From: Furfurilactobacillus milii
GTDB taxonomy: Bacteria > Bacillota > Bacilli > Lactobacillales > Lactobacillaceae
Direction: 5' to 3'
DNA: 64,000 nucleotides
Assembly: GCF_009864005.1 (NCBI RefSeq)
Contig: NZ_WEZQ01000005.1
Location: 248,408 to 312,407, forward strand
Of the stretch, positions 1 through 9,233 are shown piece by piece. Within the stretch, counting starts at the first letter, position 1; every line of letters starts with the position of its first letter. Made by a program: the position numbers and the translations under genes. The notes beneath the pieces are model-generated. The model was not told the origin of the DNA, made no database searches, and was given only the letters and a program-made list of their open reading frames with translations.

Positions 1-185
1 TTAGTGACGTTGATCTATTATTGGCTATTACTAAACGACTGGGCTTTAAAGATGATTATGACCGGGCGAGTGAACGTTTGATTTTTGACTTGCGCAAGGG
101 CAAGTTAGGTCGGTTTACGTTTGACACTACCGATGAATTATCTGAAGAATCAGATGATAGCGTGTCCGAGGCGGATCATGAGTGA
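1..185 (+). CDS. rbgA: Ribosome biogenesis GTPase RbgA/YlqF, C-terminal end (partial)
   Basis: The window opens inside a gene; reading frame 3 is open from base 3 to a TGA at 183-185 and gives about 60 residues, beginning [15 protein letters not shown] and ending in an acidic tail. This matches the C-terminal region of the RbgA/YlqF GTPase, which assists late 50S subunit assembly, and the assignment is strengthened by the following rnhB, the usual neighbour in Bacillus and lactobacilli. The GTPase domain itself lies outside the window. The stop overlaps the rnhB start by 8 bp, suggesting translational coupling. Confidence 0.75.
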   Translation, partial: SDVDLLLAITKRLGFKDDYDRASERLIFDLRKGKLGRFTFDTTDELSEESDDSVSEADHE

Positions 186-969
186 AACTAAGCCGAAAAA
201 AACATCGATTGCGATGCTACGCGAACAATTAGCTCATGTTCAGCAAGCCGACGATCCGTTGTTAGCTGCATTAGCGGCTGATCCACGAAAAGGTGTTGCG
301 TCGCTGTTACTGCAGACAAACCGGCGATTAACGGCACAAGCTAATGCCGAAGCAGCTTTTGAACAACGTTTGCAACTGGAACGAGCTTGCTGGGCAAAGG
401 GACAGTCATTAGTTGCTGGCATTGATGAAGTCGGTCGTGGCCCCTTGGCTGGTCCGGTGGTGACATGTGCAATTGAATTGCCACATAATTTTCACCTACT
501 GGGTGTTAATGATTCCAAACAGTTAACTGCGCATGAGCGGGAAGCACTGTATCCCCAAATTTTATCCGCCTGTGTTGGTGTTGGCATTGGCATTGCTTCG
601 CCAAAGCAAATTGACCATTTGAATATTTATCAAGCAACGCGGGTGGCCATGCGTGATGCCGTACTAGCATTGCCGCAACAGCCGGATGCGTTATTGATTG
701 ATGCGATGCAAATCGACGTGCCAATGCCGCAGCAAAAGCTTATCAAGGGTGATGCGCGTTCCGTCAGTATCGGTGCAGCCAGCATCGTCGCTAAAGTTTA
801 CCGTGACCATTTGATGTCGATGTATGATCGCGTTTATCCAGGGTATAATTTTGCACAAAATGACGGCTACGGAACCGCTGCTCATTTAGCTGCCCTCGAT
901 CAGCTTGGCGTGACACCAATTCACCGCCGGTCGTTTAGTCCGGTCACTAAAAGATTGCATCAAAATTAA
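178..969 (+). CDS. rnhB: Ribonuclease HII
   Basis: RNase HII removes RNA from RNA/DNA hybrids, including single misincorporated ribonucleotides. The ATG at 178 is preferred over an upstream TTG at 121 because it follows a GAGGCG Shine-Dalgarno and overlaps the rbgA stop; this gives 263 residues, normal for lactobacilli. The N-terminal third is the extra helical segment seen in Firmicutes enzymes. The catalytic [13 protein letters not shown] motif has D83 and E84, a further acidic residue is D175 in LLIDAM, and the family block [20 protein letters not shown] follows. Probably transcribed with rbgA. Confidence 0.95.
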   Translation: MSETKPKKTSIAMLREQLAHVQQADDPLLAALAADPRKGVASLLLQTNRRLTAQANAEAAFEQRLQLERACWAKGQSLVAGIDEVGRGPLAGPVVTCAIELPHNFHLLGVNDSKQLTAHEREALYPQILSACVGVGIGIASPKQIDHLNIYQATRVAMRDAVLALPQQPDALLIDAMQIDVPMPQQKLIKGDARSVSIGAASIVAKVYRDHLMSMYDRVYPGYNFAQNDGYGTAAHLAALDQLGVTPIHRRSFSPVTKRLHQN

Positions 970-1002
970 TTTGCAATTGCTTTTGATATAACAATAATTA
1001 GT

Positions 1003-1037
1003 AACCGCCGATTCTTTTAAAAAGAGCCGGTTTTTTA
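1003..1037 (+). terminator. Candidate Rho-independent terminator after rnhB
   Basis: An imperfect stem (AACCG...CTTTT with AAAAG...CGGTT) is followed by a TTTTTTATTTT tract. It lies about 35 bp past the rnhB stop. Confidence 0.6.
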
Positions 1038-1149
1038 TTTTGCAGCGAACATTGCTGGAACGAAATTCGTATGTTAAGTCGTCAGGATAAAGTTATTAAG
1101 AACTGTTCATGTGCTTGTCTTGATCACAAGATGTTAACGGAGGCTACGC

Positions 1150-2037
1150 ATGGAAAGATTGCTACAAACAATTAACCGGGATGCATTAATTCGACTTCAA
1201 TTTATGCCTGGTGTGGGCTTAGCTGGGCGACGCAAAGTTTGGCAATTCATGCAGGCAGAGCCGAATGTGCTGCTAACCCTAACAAATTTACTGGACTGCT
1301 TAGCTTTGCCAGAAATAAAGGCCGAGCAGCTAGCTAACTGTTGGCGTGATTCACAGTTGTCAAATACAATTACGCGCAATCACCAGTTCGGCAAGGTGAC
1401 GACTATTCTCGATGAAGATTATCCCACGTATTTAAAAGAAATGTACGCTGCCCCGCTGGTATTATTTAGTCGTGGCAATTGGCAGTTGACTCAGCAAGCC
1501 GGACTGGCCGTTGTTGGCGCGCGTCAAGCAACGGCATATTCGTATACGACCCTTAAGCAGTGGTTGCCAGCCGTCATTGCAACAAAGATCCCGATTATTT
1601 CTGGATTGGCAGTAGGCGTTGATGCGCTTAGTCACCAACTAGCTGTTCAGCATAATGGTCACACTATCGGAGTCATTGGTACTGGGTTAGACATTGCCTA
1701 TCCAGCAGCCAATCGTTCTTTGCAACAAACCTTGATGCAAACTCAGTTAGTCATTAGTGAGTATCCGCTTGGCACCGGGCCAGCACGCCATCGCTTCCCT
1801 GAACGCAACCGAATTATCGCTGGTCTGGCACAAAGCGTCTTAGTGACAGAGGCCGCAATTCATTCTGGTAGCTTGATTACTGCTAATATTGGTCTTCAAG
1901 AAAACCGAAACGTGATGGCGATTCCCGGTCGGGTGACAGACCCATTGTCCGCTGGTTGCAACGCATTAATTAGTGCTGGCGCAACTCCCGTTTGCAATGT
2001 AGAGACTATTTTAAACGAACTGCAATTTCAGAGCTAA
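1150..2037 (+). CDS. dprA: DNA processing protein DprA/Smf
   Basis: DprA binds incoming single-stranded DNA and loads RecA during natural transformation. The 295-residue product has a short N-terminal region and a Rossmann-type core with GARQATAYSY, SGLAVGVDALSH, GVIGTGLDIAYPAANRSL and the signature HRFPERNRIIAGL followed by SGSLITA. An AACGGAGG ribosome-binding site precedes the ATG. It stands between rnhB and topA, the usual lactobacillus order, and the terminator before it suggests its own promoter. The gene is intact, although carriage by itself does not show competence. Confidence 0.95.
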   Translation: MERLLQTINRDALIRLQFMPGVGLAGRRKVWQFMQAEPNVLLTLTNLLDCLALPEIKAEQLANCWRDSQLSNTITRNHQFGKVTTILDEDYPTYLKEMYAAPLVLFSRGNWQLTQQAGLAVVGARQATAYSYTTLKQWLPAVIATKIPIISGLAVGVDALSHQLAVQHNGHTIGVIGTGLDIAYPAANRSLQQTLMQTQLVISEYPLGTGPARHRFPERNRIIAGLAQSVLVTEAAIHSGSLITANIGLQENRNVMAIPGRVTDPLSAGCNALISAGATPVCNVETILNELQFQS

Positions 2038-2210
2038 CTGTTCAAATCATCGACTATTATATAGTAGAAAATTCTCGTTTTAGTTGACAGCTTATGTAAC
2101 TGTGCAGTATGGTGATTTAGATTTGACTGTGCTTATGTGTACGGTTAGACGCTGATGGACAGTATGTTTCATCAGCCAGTAATCAATAATGTTAACAAAG
2201 GAGTTGCTTC

Positions 2211-4313
2211 ATGGCGACCTCAAAAACTAAAACAAAAACAAGGGCGAAAACTAAAAAGAACTTGGTGATTGTGGAATCGCCTTCCAAGGCGAAAACAATC
2301 GAAAAGTACTTAGGCCGCAACTATAAAGTTGTTGCAAGTAAGGGCCATATTCGGGACTTGCCTAAGTCGCAAATGGGCGTCGACGTCGACCACGATTATG
2401 AACCGCATTACATTTCTATTCGTGGTAAAGGCGACACCATTAAAGAACTCAAAAAAGATGCAAAAAACGCTAAACGAGTTTACCTAGCGTCTGACCCGGA
2501 TCGTGAAGGGGAAGCCATCGCATGGCACTTATCCCACTTATTAAATTTAGATCCTGAAGAAAAGAATCGTGTCGTTTTTAACGAGATTACTAAGGACACT
2601 GTTAAAAACGCATTCAAACAACCGCGCGATATTGATATGGACCTAGTCGATGCGCAACAAGCACGGCGGGTTTTGGATCGTTTGGTAGGTTACTCAATTT
2701 CGCCAATTCTATGGAAAAAGGTGAAAAAGGGGCTGTCTGCAGGTCGTGTTCAGAGTGTCGCACTTGCGCTGATCATCAAGCGTGAGGAAGAAATCAAGGC
2801 CTTCCAGCCGGTAGAATATTGGTCCATTGACTCTGAATTCCAAAAGGGTCGGCAGAAGTTTGCTGCCAGCTTTTACGGAATTCACGGGAAAAAAGCCGGC
2901 TTGAAAGATAACGATGCTGTTCAAGAGATCCTAAAGCAAATTGACCAAAAAGCCAGTTTTAACATCACTGATGTTGTGCGTAAAGAACGTCGGCGCATGC
3001 CACAGCCACCATTTACGACATCAACCATGCAACAAGTGGCCAACCGTCAATTGAATTACCGGACTCGGAAAACAATGATGGCGGCTCAACAGCTATATGA
3101 AGGCATTAATATTGGTAAGGGCGGCAGTGTTGGTCTGATTACCTATATGCGGACTGATTCAACACGAATTGCGCACATTGCCAAGCAAGAGGCTTCAAAG
3201 TATATTCATGAAGAATATGGCGCGGAATATGCAGCCGTTAAGCCCGTCAAAGGTAAATTACCAGAAGGGGCACAGGATGCCCATGAAGCTGTTCGGCCAA
3301 CCAGTGTTTACCGAACACCAGCTGAGATGAAGCAGTATCTGACTAACGATCAATTCCGTTTATACCAATTGATCTGGAATCGTTTCGTTGCTTCACAAAT
3401 GACAGCTGAAGTCTCCGATACGATGACGGTTACGATTGATCAAAATGATGTTCAGTTCCGTGCCAATGGTTCTAAGACGAAGTTTCCTGGTTTCACCAAA
3501 GTCTACAAAGGTGCTGCTGAAAAAGATAATGTGTTACCAGACTTAAACGTGGACGACACGGTTAAGATGGTTAAGAACGATCCGCAACAACATTTCACCC
3601 AGCCACCGGCACGTTACTCAGAAGCCAATTTGATTCACGCGTTGGAAGAAAACGGTGTTGGTCGGCCGTCAACGTATGCGCCAACACTGGACACGATTCA
3701 ACGACGAAACTACGTCAAGCTTGAATCCCGCCGTTTTGTACCTACTGAACTTGGTGAAATCGTCAATGGCGTTATTGTCGATTTCTTCCCCGATATTGAA
3801 AATATCGAGTTTACTGCCGGTCTAGAAGAAAAGCTCGACGGTATTGAAAAGGGTTCAGAAGAATGGGTAAAAGTGGTCGACGAATTCTTCAAGCCATTTT
3901 CGACTGAAGTAAAAAAAGCCGAAGATAACATGGAGAAAATCAAGATCAAGGATGAAGCAGCCGGTTTTGACTGTGACATCTGTGGCGCCCCAATGGTCAT
4001 TAAAATGGGCCGTTACGGCAAGTTCTATGCTTGTTCGCGTTTCCCAGATTGTCGTAACACCAAGGCTATCGTTAAGGAAATTGGTGTCATTTGTCCTAAG
4101 TGTCATAAGGGTCAAATCATCGAACGTAAATCCAAGCGAAACCGAGTTTTTTATGGTTGTTCACGTTTCCCAGACTGCGACTTTGTTTCATGGGATAAGC
4201 CAATTGGCCGTGATTGTCCTAAAGATGGTCACTTCTTGGTCGAAAAGAAGGTCAAAGGTGGCAAACAGGTTGTTTGTCCGAATGGCGATTACGAAGAAGA
4301 CGTTCAAAAATAG
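2211..4313 (+). CDS. topA: DNA topoisomerase I (type IA)
   Basis: This enzyme relaxes negative supercoils by transient single-strand breakage. After a lysine/threonine-rich start the TOPRIM domain begins with [18 protein letters not shown] and contains [14 protein letters not shown]; the active-site tyrosine is Y312 in [10 protein letters not shown]. The C-terminal part carries zinc-ribbon repeats with paired cysteines (CDICGAP...CSRFPDC, CPKCHKG...CSRFPDC, and a final CPKDG...CPNGD). The length of 700 residues is typical. AAGGAG precedes the start codon and a strong terminator follows. Confidence 0.98.
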   Translation: MATSKTKTKTRAKTKKNLVIVESPSKAKTIEKYLGRNYKVVASKGHIRDLPKSQMGVDVDHDYEPHYISIRGKGDTIKELKKDAKNAKRVYLASDPDREGEAIAWHLSHLLNLDPEEKNRVVFNEITKDTVKNAFKQPRDIDMDLVDAQQARRVLDRLVGYSISPILWKKVKKGLSAGRVQSVALALIIKREEEIKAFQPVEYWSIDSEFQKGRQKFAASFYGIHGKKAGLKDNDAVQEILKQIDQKASFNITDVVRKERRRMPQPPFTTSTMQQVANRQLNYRTRKTMMAAQQLYEGINIGKGGSVGLITYMRTDSTRIAHIAKQEASKYIHEEYGAEYAAVKPVKGKLPEGAQDAHEAVRPTSVYRTPAEMKQYLTNDQFRLYQLIWNRFVASQMTAEVSDTMTVTIDQNDVQFRANGSKTKFPGFTKVYKGAAEKDNVLPDLNVDDTVKMVKNDPQQHFTQPPARYSEANLIHALEENGVGRPSTYAPTLDTIQRRNYVKLESRRFVPTELGEIVNGVIVDFFPDIENIEFTAGLEEKLDGIEKGSEEWVKVVDEFFKPFSTEVKKAEDNMEKIKIKDEAAGFDCDICGAPMVIKMGRYGKFYACSRFPDCRNTKAIVKEIGVICPKCHKGQIIERKSKRNRVFYGCSRFPDCDFVSWDKPIGRDCPKDGHFLVEKKVKGGKQVVCPNGDYEEDVQK

Positions 4314-4349
4314 CGATTTATCAACTTGATTGTCATTAAGTTACATTTG

Positions 4350-4398
4350 CGCATTCTTGATCTTGTGGTTTCTGCTACGAGATTAGGGGTGCGTTTTT
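4350..4398 (+). terminator. Strong Rho-independent terminator after topA
   Basis: A continuous 19-bp stem (several G-U pairs) runs from 4350 to 4393 around a TTTCTG loop and ends in TTTTT. It separates topA from trmFO. Confidence 0.85.
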
Positions 4399-4489
4399 AC
4401 TTACAGACGGTGTAGAATACACACATGCGGTTACGCACCGCTCGACAAAATTCAATCATTCACTTAACGAATAGAAATGAGGCTTCAGC

Positions 4490-5848
4490 ATGGCATCGAC
4501 ACCCACTGTAAACGTAATTGGCGCTGGTCTGGCAGGTAGTGAGGCAGCTTATCACATCGCCAAGGTCGGTGTAAACGTCAAACTTTTCGAAATGCGACCA
4601 ACAAAGTTAACCCCAGCTCATGAAACCGGTAATTTTGCGGAACTGGTTTGTACAAACTCTCTGCGGGCTAATCAAATTAGCAACGCAGCCGGTTTGCTCA
4701 AGGCCGAAATGAGACATTTGGACAGTATCGTTATCCGCTCGGCAGATGCTAATGCAGTGCCTGCCGGCGGCGCATTGGCGGTTGACCGGACACCGTTTGC
4801 CGAACAAATCACCAACGAGTTGAAACAGATGCCTAATGTTGAAGTCGTGAGTGAGGAAGTCACTGCCATTCCTGACGGCATCACCGTTATGGCGACTGGT
4901 CCGTTGACCGCCGGCCCATTGGCTGAAGCCATTAAGTCCTTTACGGCAGAAGACGACCTGCATTTCTTTGATGCAGCTGCGCCAATTCTAAACAAAGATT
5001 CACTGGATATGGATAAGGTGTATTTAAAGTCACGTTATGACAAGGGAGAAGCATCCTATCTCAATGCCCCGATGAACGAGGAAGAGTACAATGCTTTTTA
5101 CGATGCCTTGATTCACGCTGAGACCGCCGATGTACATGATTTCGAAGACAGCGATGTATTTGAAGGTTGTATGCCTGTTGAGGTTATGGCAAAGCGTGGT
5201 CGACAAACGTTGTTATATGGTCCGTTGAAACCAGTTGGCTTAGATGATCCAAAAACGGGCAAGCGTCCGTTTGCGGTTGTACAGCTGCGCCAGGATAATG
5301 CAGCCGGTGACTTGTACAACATTGTCGGCTTCCAAACGCATTTGAAGTGGGGCGAACAAAAGCGGGTCTTCCGCATGATTCCCGGTCTGGAAAAGGCCAC
5401 ATTCGTGCGTTACGGCGTTATGCACCGCAATTCGTTCCTAAAGTCACCTAAACTATTACAAGCAACATACCAAACCAAGTCTCGGCCGACGCTGTTGTTT
5501 GCCGGTCAAATGACGGGTGTTGAAGGGTATATTGAAAGTGCCGCATCTGGTATTCTGGCTGGTATTAATGCTGCCAAACTTGCTTTGGGACAAGACACCG
5601 TAACCTTTCCAAAAACAACGATGGTCGGGTCAATGGCAAACTACATTACGACTGCGGATGCGGAGCATTTTCAGCCAATGAATGCCAACTTCGGAATTGT
5701 GCCAGGATTAGACCGTCGTATTCGTGACAAACGTGAACGAAATACTGCGGTGGCTCATCGTGCGTTAACTGATCTTGATGAATTTTTACCTACTGTCGGT
5801 ATTGAACCGGTTGTGGTAGCTACTGAACAGCCGACTCCTGAAGCCTAG
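4490..5848 (+). CDS. trmFO: FAD/folate-dependent tRNA (uracil-54-C5) methyltransferase TrmFO
   Basis: TrmFO makes ribothymidine-54 in tRNA using methylenetetrahydrofolate and FADH2. The N-terminal dinucleotide-binding motif [16 protein letters not shown] is followed by LFEMRP, the [12 protein letters not shown] block and, in the C-terminal half, [20 protein letters not shown]. The 452-residue length is slightly above the family norm because of an extended tail. It lies between topA and xerC, as in Bacillus (formerly gid). The terminator after topA implies its own promoter. Confidence 0.97.
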   Translation: MASTPTVNVIGAGLAGSEAAYHIAKVGVNVKLFEMRPTKLTPAHETGNFAELVCTNSLRANQISNAAGLLKAEMRHLDSIVIRSADANAVPAGGALAVDRTPFAEQITNELKQMPNVEVVSEEVTAIPDGITVMATGPLTAGPLAEAIKSFTAEDDLHFFDAAAPILNKDSLDMDKVYLKSRYDKGEASYLNAPMNEEEYNAFYDALIHAETADVHDFEDSDVFEGCMPVEVMAKRGRQTLLYGPLKPVGLDDPKTGKRPFAVVQLRQDNAAGDLYNIVGFQTHLKWGEQKRVFRMIPGLEKATFVRYGVMHRNSFLKSPKLLQATYQTKSRPTLLFAGQMTGVEGYIESAASGILAGINAAKLALGQDTVTFPKTTMVGSMANYITTADAEHFQPMNANFGIVPGLDRRIRDKRERNTAVAHRALTDLDEFLPTVGIEPVVVATEQPTPEA

Positions 5849-6018
5849 TTATTGGTGGCAGTTTAAGTGGGCTCCGCTTGTCATATCTGTGGTGAAAGTA
5901 ATCAGAATCATTTCACTGGCAGTTAATAGTGATGAACAGTATTGCTGTAAATGCAACGTTTTGATTTGTAAAAAGTAACTGACAAGCCGATGGTTCTGTT
6001 CGTTTGTAAACGCTTGTC

Positions 6019-6066
6019 AAGCCCTCGTTATTTTGCTAATGTTAGCGGTAACGAGGGCTTTTATTT
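6019..6066 (+). terminator. Terminator-like hairpin that also contains the xerC ribosome-binding site
   Basis: AAGCCCTCGTTA at 6019-6030 is perfectly complementary to TAACGAGGGCTT at 6049-6060, and GCTA/TAGC pairs inside the loop. A TTTTATTT stretch follows and the xerC ATG starts at 6067. The only plausible Shine-Dalgarno for xerC, GAGGG at 6053-6057, is in the 3' arm. It can serve as the trmFO terminator and as a translational block on xerC. Confidence 0.8.
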
Positions 6067-7047
6067 ATGGCAGAAAAAGATATCACATCCGACCCAAGTC
6101 AGCTAGAAACCGATTGGGTTCAATTATTCTTGACGTATTTGCAGGTTGAGCGGCGTTATTCAACGAATACTGTGACAGCCTACAAGGAAGATTTACAAGA
6201 ATTCATGCAATTCATGAAGGACAACGGTGGCTTAAAATCATTTTCCACAATTGATCACCTGGATATTCGGGTATATCTCAGTTATTTATATGACGCACAT
6301 TATTCCAGAACCAGTACGGCCCGAAAAATCTCATCACTACGTTCTTTTTATGCCTTTTTAGTTAAAAATGATTTGGTTAAAGATAATCCGTTTGTATATG
6401 TTAATTTAAAAAAACACCCGTCAACGCTGCCACGATTTTTCTACGACAAGGAGATCGACGAATTGTTGAAGACGGCCAGCGGGGATGGCAGTAAACCGTT
6501 GCAATTTCGTGACCGTGCCCTGATCGAAATGTTGTATGCGACGGGAATGCGGGTTTCTGAATGTGCTGGACTGCGCTATCAGGATCTTGATTTCTCAACT
6601 CACATGATCTTAGTTCATGGTAAAGGTGATAAAGAACGGTACGTTCCGTTTGGCCGCTACGCAAGTGATGCACTTGATGCGTACGAGCAGCAGTGCCGTA
6701 CACCATTAATGACTAAATATCATCAACAACATGACTATGTCTTTATTAATCGATACGGTCATCCATTGACCAGCGCAGGCATTGAATACGCATTAAAGCA
6801 GGTGATGAAACAGAGTTCACTGACTGGTGATATTCATCCCCATATGCTGCGGCATTCGTTTGCGACACAGATGTTAAACGGTGGGGCTGACTTGCGTACT
6901 GTGCAAGAATTACTCGGTCACAGTAGCTTGTCCACGACTCAAATTTACACACATGTAACCAAAGAGAATTTACAGGCCAGCTATCGCAATTATTTTCCAC
7001 GAGCTGTTGATCATGGCCGTGGCGGTCCAGATGAGCCAGAAAGTTAG
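6067..7047 (+). CDS. xerC: Tyrosine recombinase XerC
   Basis: XerC acts with a partner recombinase at dif to resolve chromosome dimers. The 326-residue protein has an N-terminal SAM-like core-binding domain (LFLTYLQVERRYSTNTVTAY) and a C-terminal catalytic domain with the R-K-H-R-H-Y set: R162 in ATGMRVSE, HPHMLRHSFAT with H259 and R262, H285 in LGHSS and the nucleophile Y294 in QIYTHV. An in-frame TAA at 6049-6051 forces the start to 6067 or later. The genomic position identifies it as the housekeeping recombinase and not a phage integrase. No hslVU pair follows it here. Confidence 0.93.
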   Translation: MAEKDITSDPSQLETDWVQLFLTYLQVERRYSTNTVTAYKEDLQEFMQFMKDNGGLKSFSTIDHLDIRVYLSYLYDAHYSRTSTARKISSLRSFYAFLVKNDLVKDNPFVYVNLKKHPSTLPRFFYDKEIDELLKTASGDGSKPLQFRDRALIEMLYATGMRVSECAGLRYQDLDFSTHMILVHGKGDKERYVPFGRYASDALDAYEQQCRTPLMTKYHQQHDYVFINRYGHPLTSAGIEYALKQVMKQSSLTGDIHPHMLRHSFATQMLNGGADLRTVQELLGHSSLSTTQIYTHVTKENLQASYRNYFPRAVDHGRGGPDEPES

Positions 7048-7104
7048 CTTGGGTGACACAAGTATCAGAGTTGTTTAAATCTGGTTTGAATCTAGGAGGA
7101 AAAA

Positions 7105-7983
7105 ATGATTAAGTTGTCGAATGAAGAATTAACGGTTGCTATCAACGAACATGGTGCCGAATTAACTAGTGTCAAGGATGTACAAACGCATGTAGAATAC
7201 ATGTGGCAGGCAGATAAAAAGTTTTGGGGACGTCATGCGCCAGTTTTGTTTCCCATTGTTGGTCGGCTGCACGATGATCAGTATCGGTATCAGGACAAAA
7301 CTTATTCAATGACCCAGCATGGCTTTGCTCGTGATCAAGATTTCTTGGTGACAGCACAAACTGCGACCAGCGTTACGTTTACTTTAAAGGATAACGATGC
7401 CAGTCGCATCAAATATCCGTTTGCCTTTCAATTAGACGTTATGTTTAGTTTATTGGGCCGCCAGTTAAGCGTGGAATATCGCGTTGCCAACCCGAGTGAT
7501 GAACCCATTTACTTTTCCATCGGTGGTCATCCTGGCTTCAATGTGCCACTCGGTGACAGTCAAGGGACGTTCAATGACTATACTGTGGCTGCTACTCCGG
7601 CTCAAACGTATTCATCATTGAAACTTGATGGTCCATTTAGTGATGTTGACCACCCAACAACCTTGAACTTTGAGCGACCAATGAAACTCAACCATGATTT
7701 ATTTGAACACGATGCTAAAATTCTTCAATTGAACCAACACCCAGCAACGTTAACACTAACATCAGGGCTTAACGAGCATGGCATTGCCGTCACCCTTCAA
7801 AACGCTGATTATGTGGGCGTTTGGTCACCATATCCAGCTAAGGCACCATTCGTTTGTATTGAACCTTGGTGGGGAATTGCTGACGCAGTTAATGCGGATG
7901 GTGACCTGACCAAAAAGTTTGGTATTCATGAGTTGTATCCACAAGCGATGTTTAATGCGGACTATAGCATTGAATACTTCTAG
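7105..7983 (+). CDS. Aldose 1-epimerase family protein (LacX-like)
   Basis: The 292-residue product belongs to the galactose-mutarotase-like superfamily, with the features of LacX-type proteins: KFWGRHAPVLFPIVGRL near the N-terminus, QHGFARD, the middle block SIGGHPGFNVPL and the late WSPYPAKAPFVCIEPWWG. These proteins interconvert sugar anomers, but the substrate cannot be read from the sequence. An AGGAGG ribosome-binding site is 5 bp before the ATG. It follows xerC at 57 bp without an obvious terminator and is convergent with plsY. Confidence 0.88.
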   Translation: MIKLSNEELTVAINEHGAELTSVKDVQTHVEYMWQADKKFWGRHAPVLFPIVGRLHDDQYRYQDKTYSMTQHGFARDQDFLVTAQTATSVTFTLKDNDASRIKYPFAFQLDVMFSLLGRQLSVEYRVANPSDEPIYFSIGGHPGFNVPLGDSQGTFNDYTVAATPAQTYSSLKLDGPFSDVDHPTTLNFERPMKLNHDLFEHDAKILQLNQHPATLTLTSGLNEHGIAVTLQNADYVGVWSPYPAKAPFVCIEPWWGIADAVNADGDLTKKFGIHELYPQAMFNADYSIEYF

Positions 7984-8034
7984 GACGCCTTACTTAATAG
8001 ATGCGACATTTTTAACTAAATTATGAGCGCAATA

Positions 8035-8080
8035 AAACAGCGTTTACTAACATTTTAATGTGTTAGCAAACGCTGTTTCT
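8035..8080. terminator. Bidirectional terminator between the lacX-like gene and plsY
   Basis: AAACAGCGTTT-CTAACA pairs with TGTTAG-AAACGCTGTTT, with T-rich flanks on both strands. It sits between convergent genes. Confidence 0.85.
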
Positions 8081-8107
8081 AGTCGTTTAACTAGGGTGTG
8101 TTAAACG

Positions 8108-8938
8108 TTATTTTGACTCCGTCGAAGGTGCATCCGAAGTGGACGTATTGCTATCTGACTGCGCTTCTTCACTAGTCGCTTTGGTTGCGGCTTCTGACAT
8201 TTTCGAAGCTGTAGAAGCCACATCTTTAATGGTTTCTGGATTCACGTCAGCTTTGTCGTTTTCGGCACTGATCGCTTTCGAATCATCGGCGTCCTTCTTA
8301 GGCTTGATCGGATGGGATAAACGATAACGTCGATATAGGCCGAAGGGAACCATGTTTTCGGTACCAGCCTTGATGCGATCTAAATTGGCACGGTGTCGGT
8401 AAATGATAAAAAGCGTTAGCACAAATGCGACCGTGGTCAGTATGCCATCTTGATAGAGCAAGGACAAAAATGTGATGATGGTCAAGGCAGCCATTGAAGC
8501 CACTGAAACCATGCTAGTAATGTAAACTAGGCTGCCGAAGATAATGCAGGCCACGATGAAAAATGGAAAATTATAGCCTGCTAGAATCCCGGCACTAGTT
8601 GCGACGGCCTTGCCACCTTTAAATCCGTCAAAGATAGAAAAGGTGTTACCAAGAATGGCACCCAGTCCAATCAGTAAACCGTTGATAACGACACCATGAA
8701 CGATGGGAGCACCAAATACAACTGGTTGTAACGTTGATAAAGCACCTTTTAAGATATCAATGAGCATGACGACCGTGCCAGCTGTTTTACCAAGGACGCG
8801 GTACGTGTTAGTGGTGCCAATGTTGCCAGAACCAGCTTTGCGAATATCTGTATGGAAGAAGATCTTGCCAATCCATACACCGGTGGGAATTGACCCTAAT
8901 AGGTAGGCCACCAAGAGCATAATCAGTAATTTGAGCAT
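8108..8938 (-). CDS. plsY: Acyl-phosphate glycerol-3-phosphate acyltransferase PlsY
   Basis: PlsY transfers the acyl group of acyl-phosphate to glycerol-3-phosphate, the first committed step of phospholipid synthesis. The membrane domain covers about residues 1-200 with the motifs [23 protein letters not shown] and [13 protein letters not shown]. The protein has 276 residues where about 200 is usual: the extra C-terminal 65-70 residues are hydrophilic, rich in S, T, D, E, A and K and predicted disordered. As in Bacillus, plsY is divergent from parE. Confidence 0.95.
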   Translation of the reverse strand: MLKLLIMLLVAYLLGSIPTGVWIGKIFFHTDIRKAGSGNIGTTNTYRVLGKTAGTVVMLIDILKGALSTLQPVVFGAPIVHGVVINGLLIGLGAILGNTFSIFDGFKGGKAVATSAGILAGYNFPFFIVACIIFGSLVYITSMVSVASMAALTIITFLSLLYQDGILTTVAFVLTLFIIYRHRANLDRIKAGTENMVPFGLYRRYRLSHPIKPKKDADDSKAISAENDKADVNPETIKDVASTASKMSEAATKATSEEAQSDSNTSTSDAPSTESK

Positions 8939-9021
8939 GGGTAACTTCCTTTGTTAAAACTGAATGTGTTCTATTTTATCATGAAGACCATTGGCTGCCA
9001 ATTTAATTCACAAACTGATGC

Positions 9022-9057
9022 TTGACAGATGTTCAATCTCATGCGAACATACATTCG
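9022..9057 (+). promoter_or_regulatory. Candidate LexA/DinR box upstream of parE
   Basis: CGAACATACATTCG at 9044-9057 matches the Firmicutes LexA consensus CGAAC-N4-GTTCG at nine of ten defined positions. A TTGACA element at 9022-9027 lies just upstream, although no good -10 is seen at 17 bp. parEC is a reported SOS-regulated operon in Bacillus subtilis, which supports the reading. Confidence 0.6.
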
Positions 9058-9233
9058 TATCAAATGGTAACTTCACGAAATTTATGATGTTTTCCATAGT
9101 CAGAAATAGCTGATTAAAACTCAGGTGACTCAAAAATGTCATGCCAAACTTGGTCGGAGTGTGTTATTTTAATTTAGACAGTCTATTTACGTTGTGCTTA
9201 AAGTACACGTTTTAAAGAGAGGATGTTGGGTAC

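Noticed and set aside
121-177. Upstream TTG start for rnhB
   Set aside because: The added residues come from within rbgA and lack a ribosome-binding site; the ATG at 178 is better.
6067-7047. Phage or integrative-element integrase
   Set aside because: Gene order with topA and trmFO and the sequence type identify the housekeeping XerC; no attachment-site repeats or phage genes are near.
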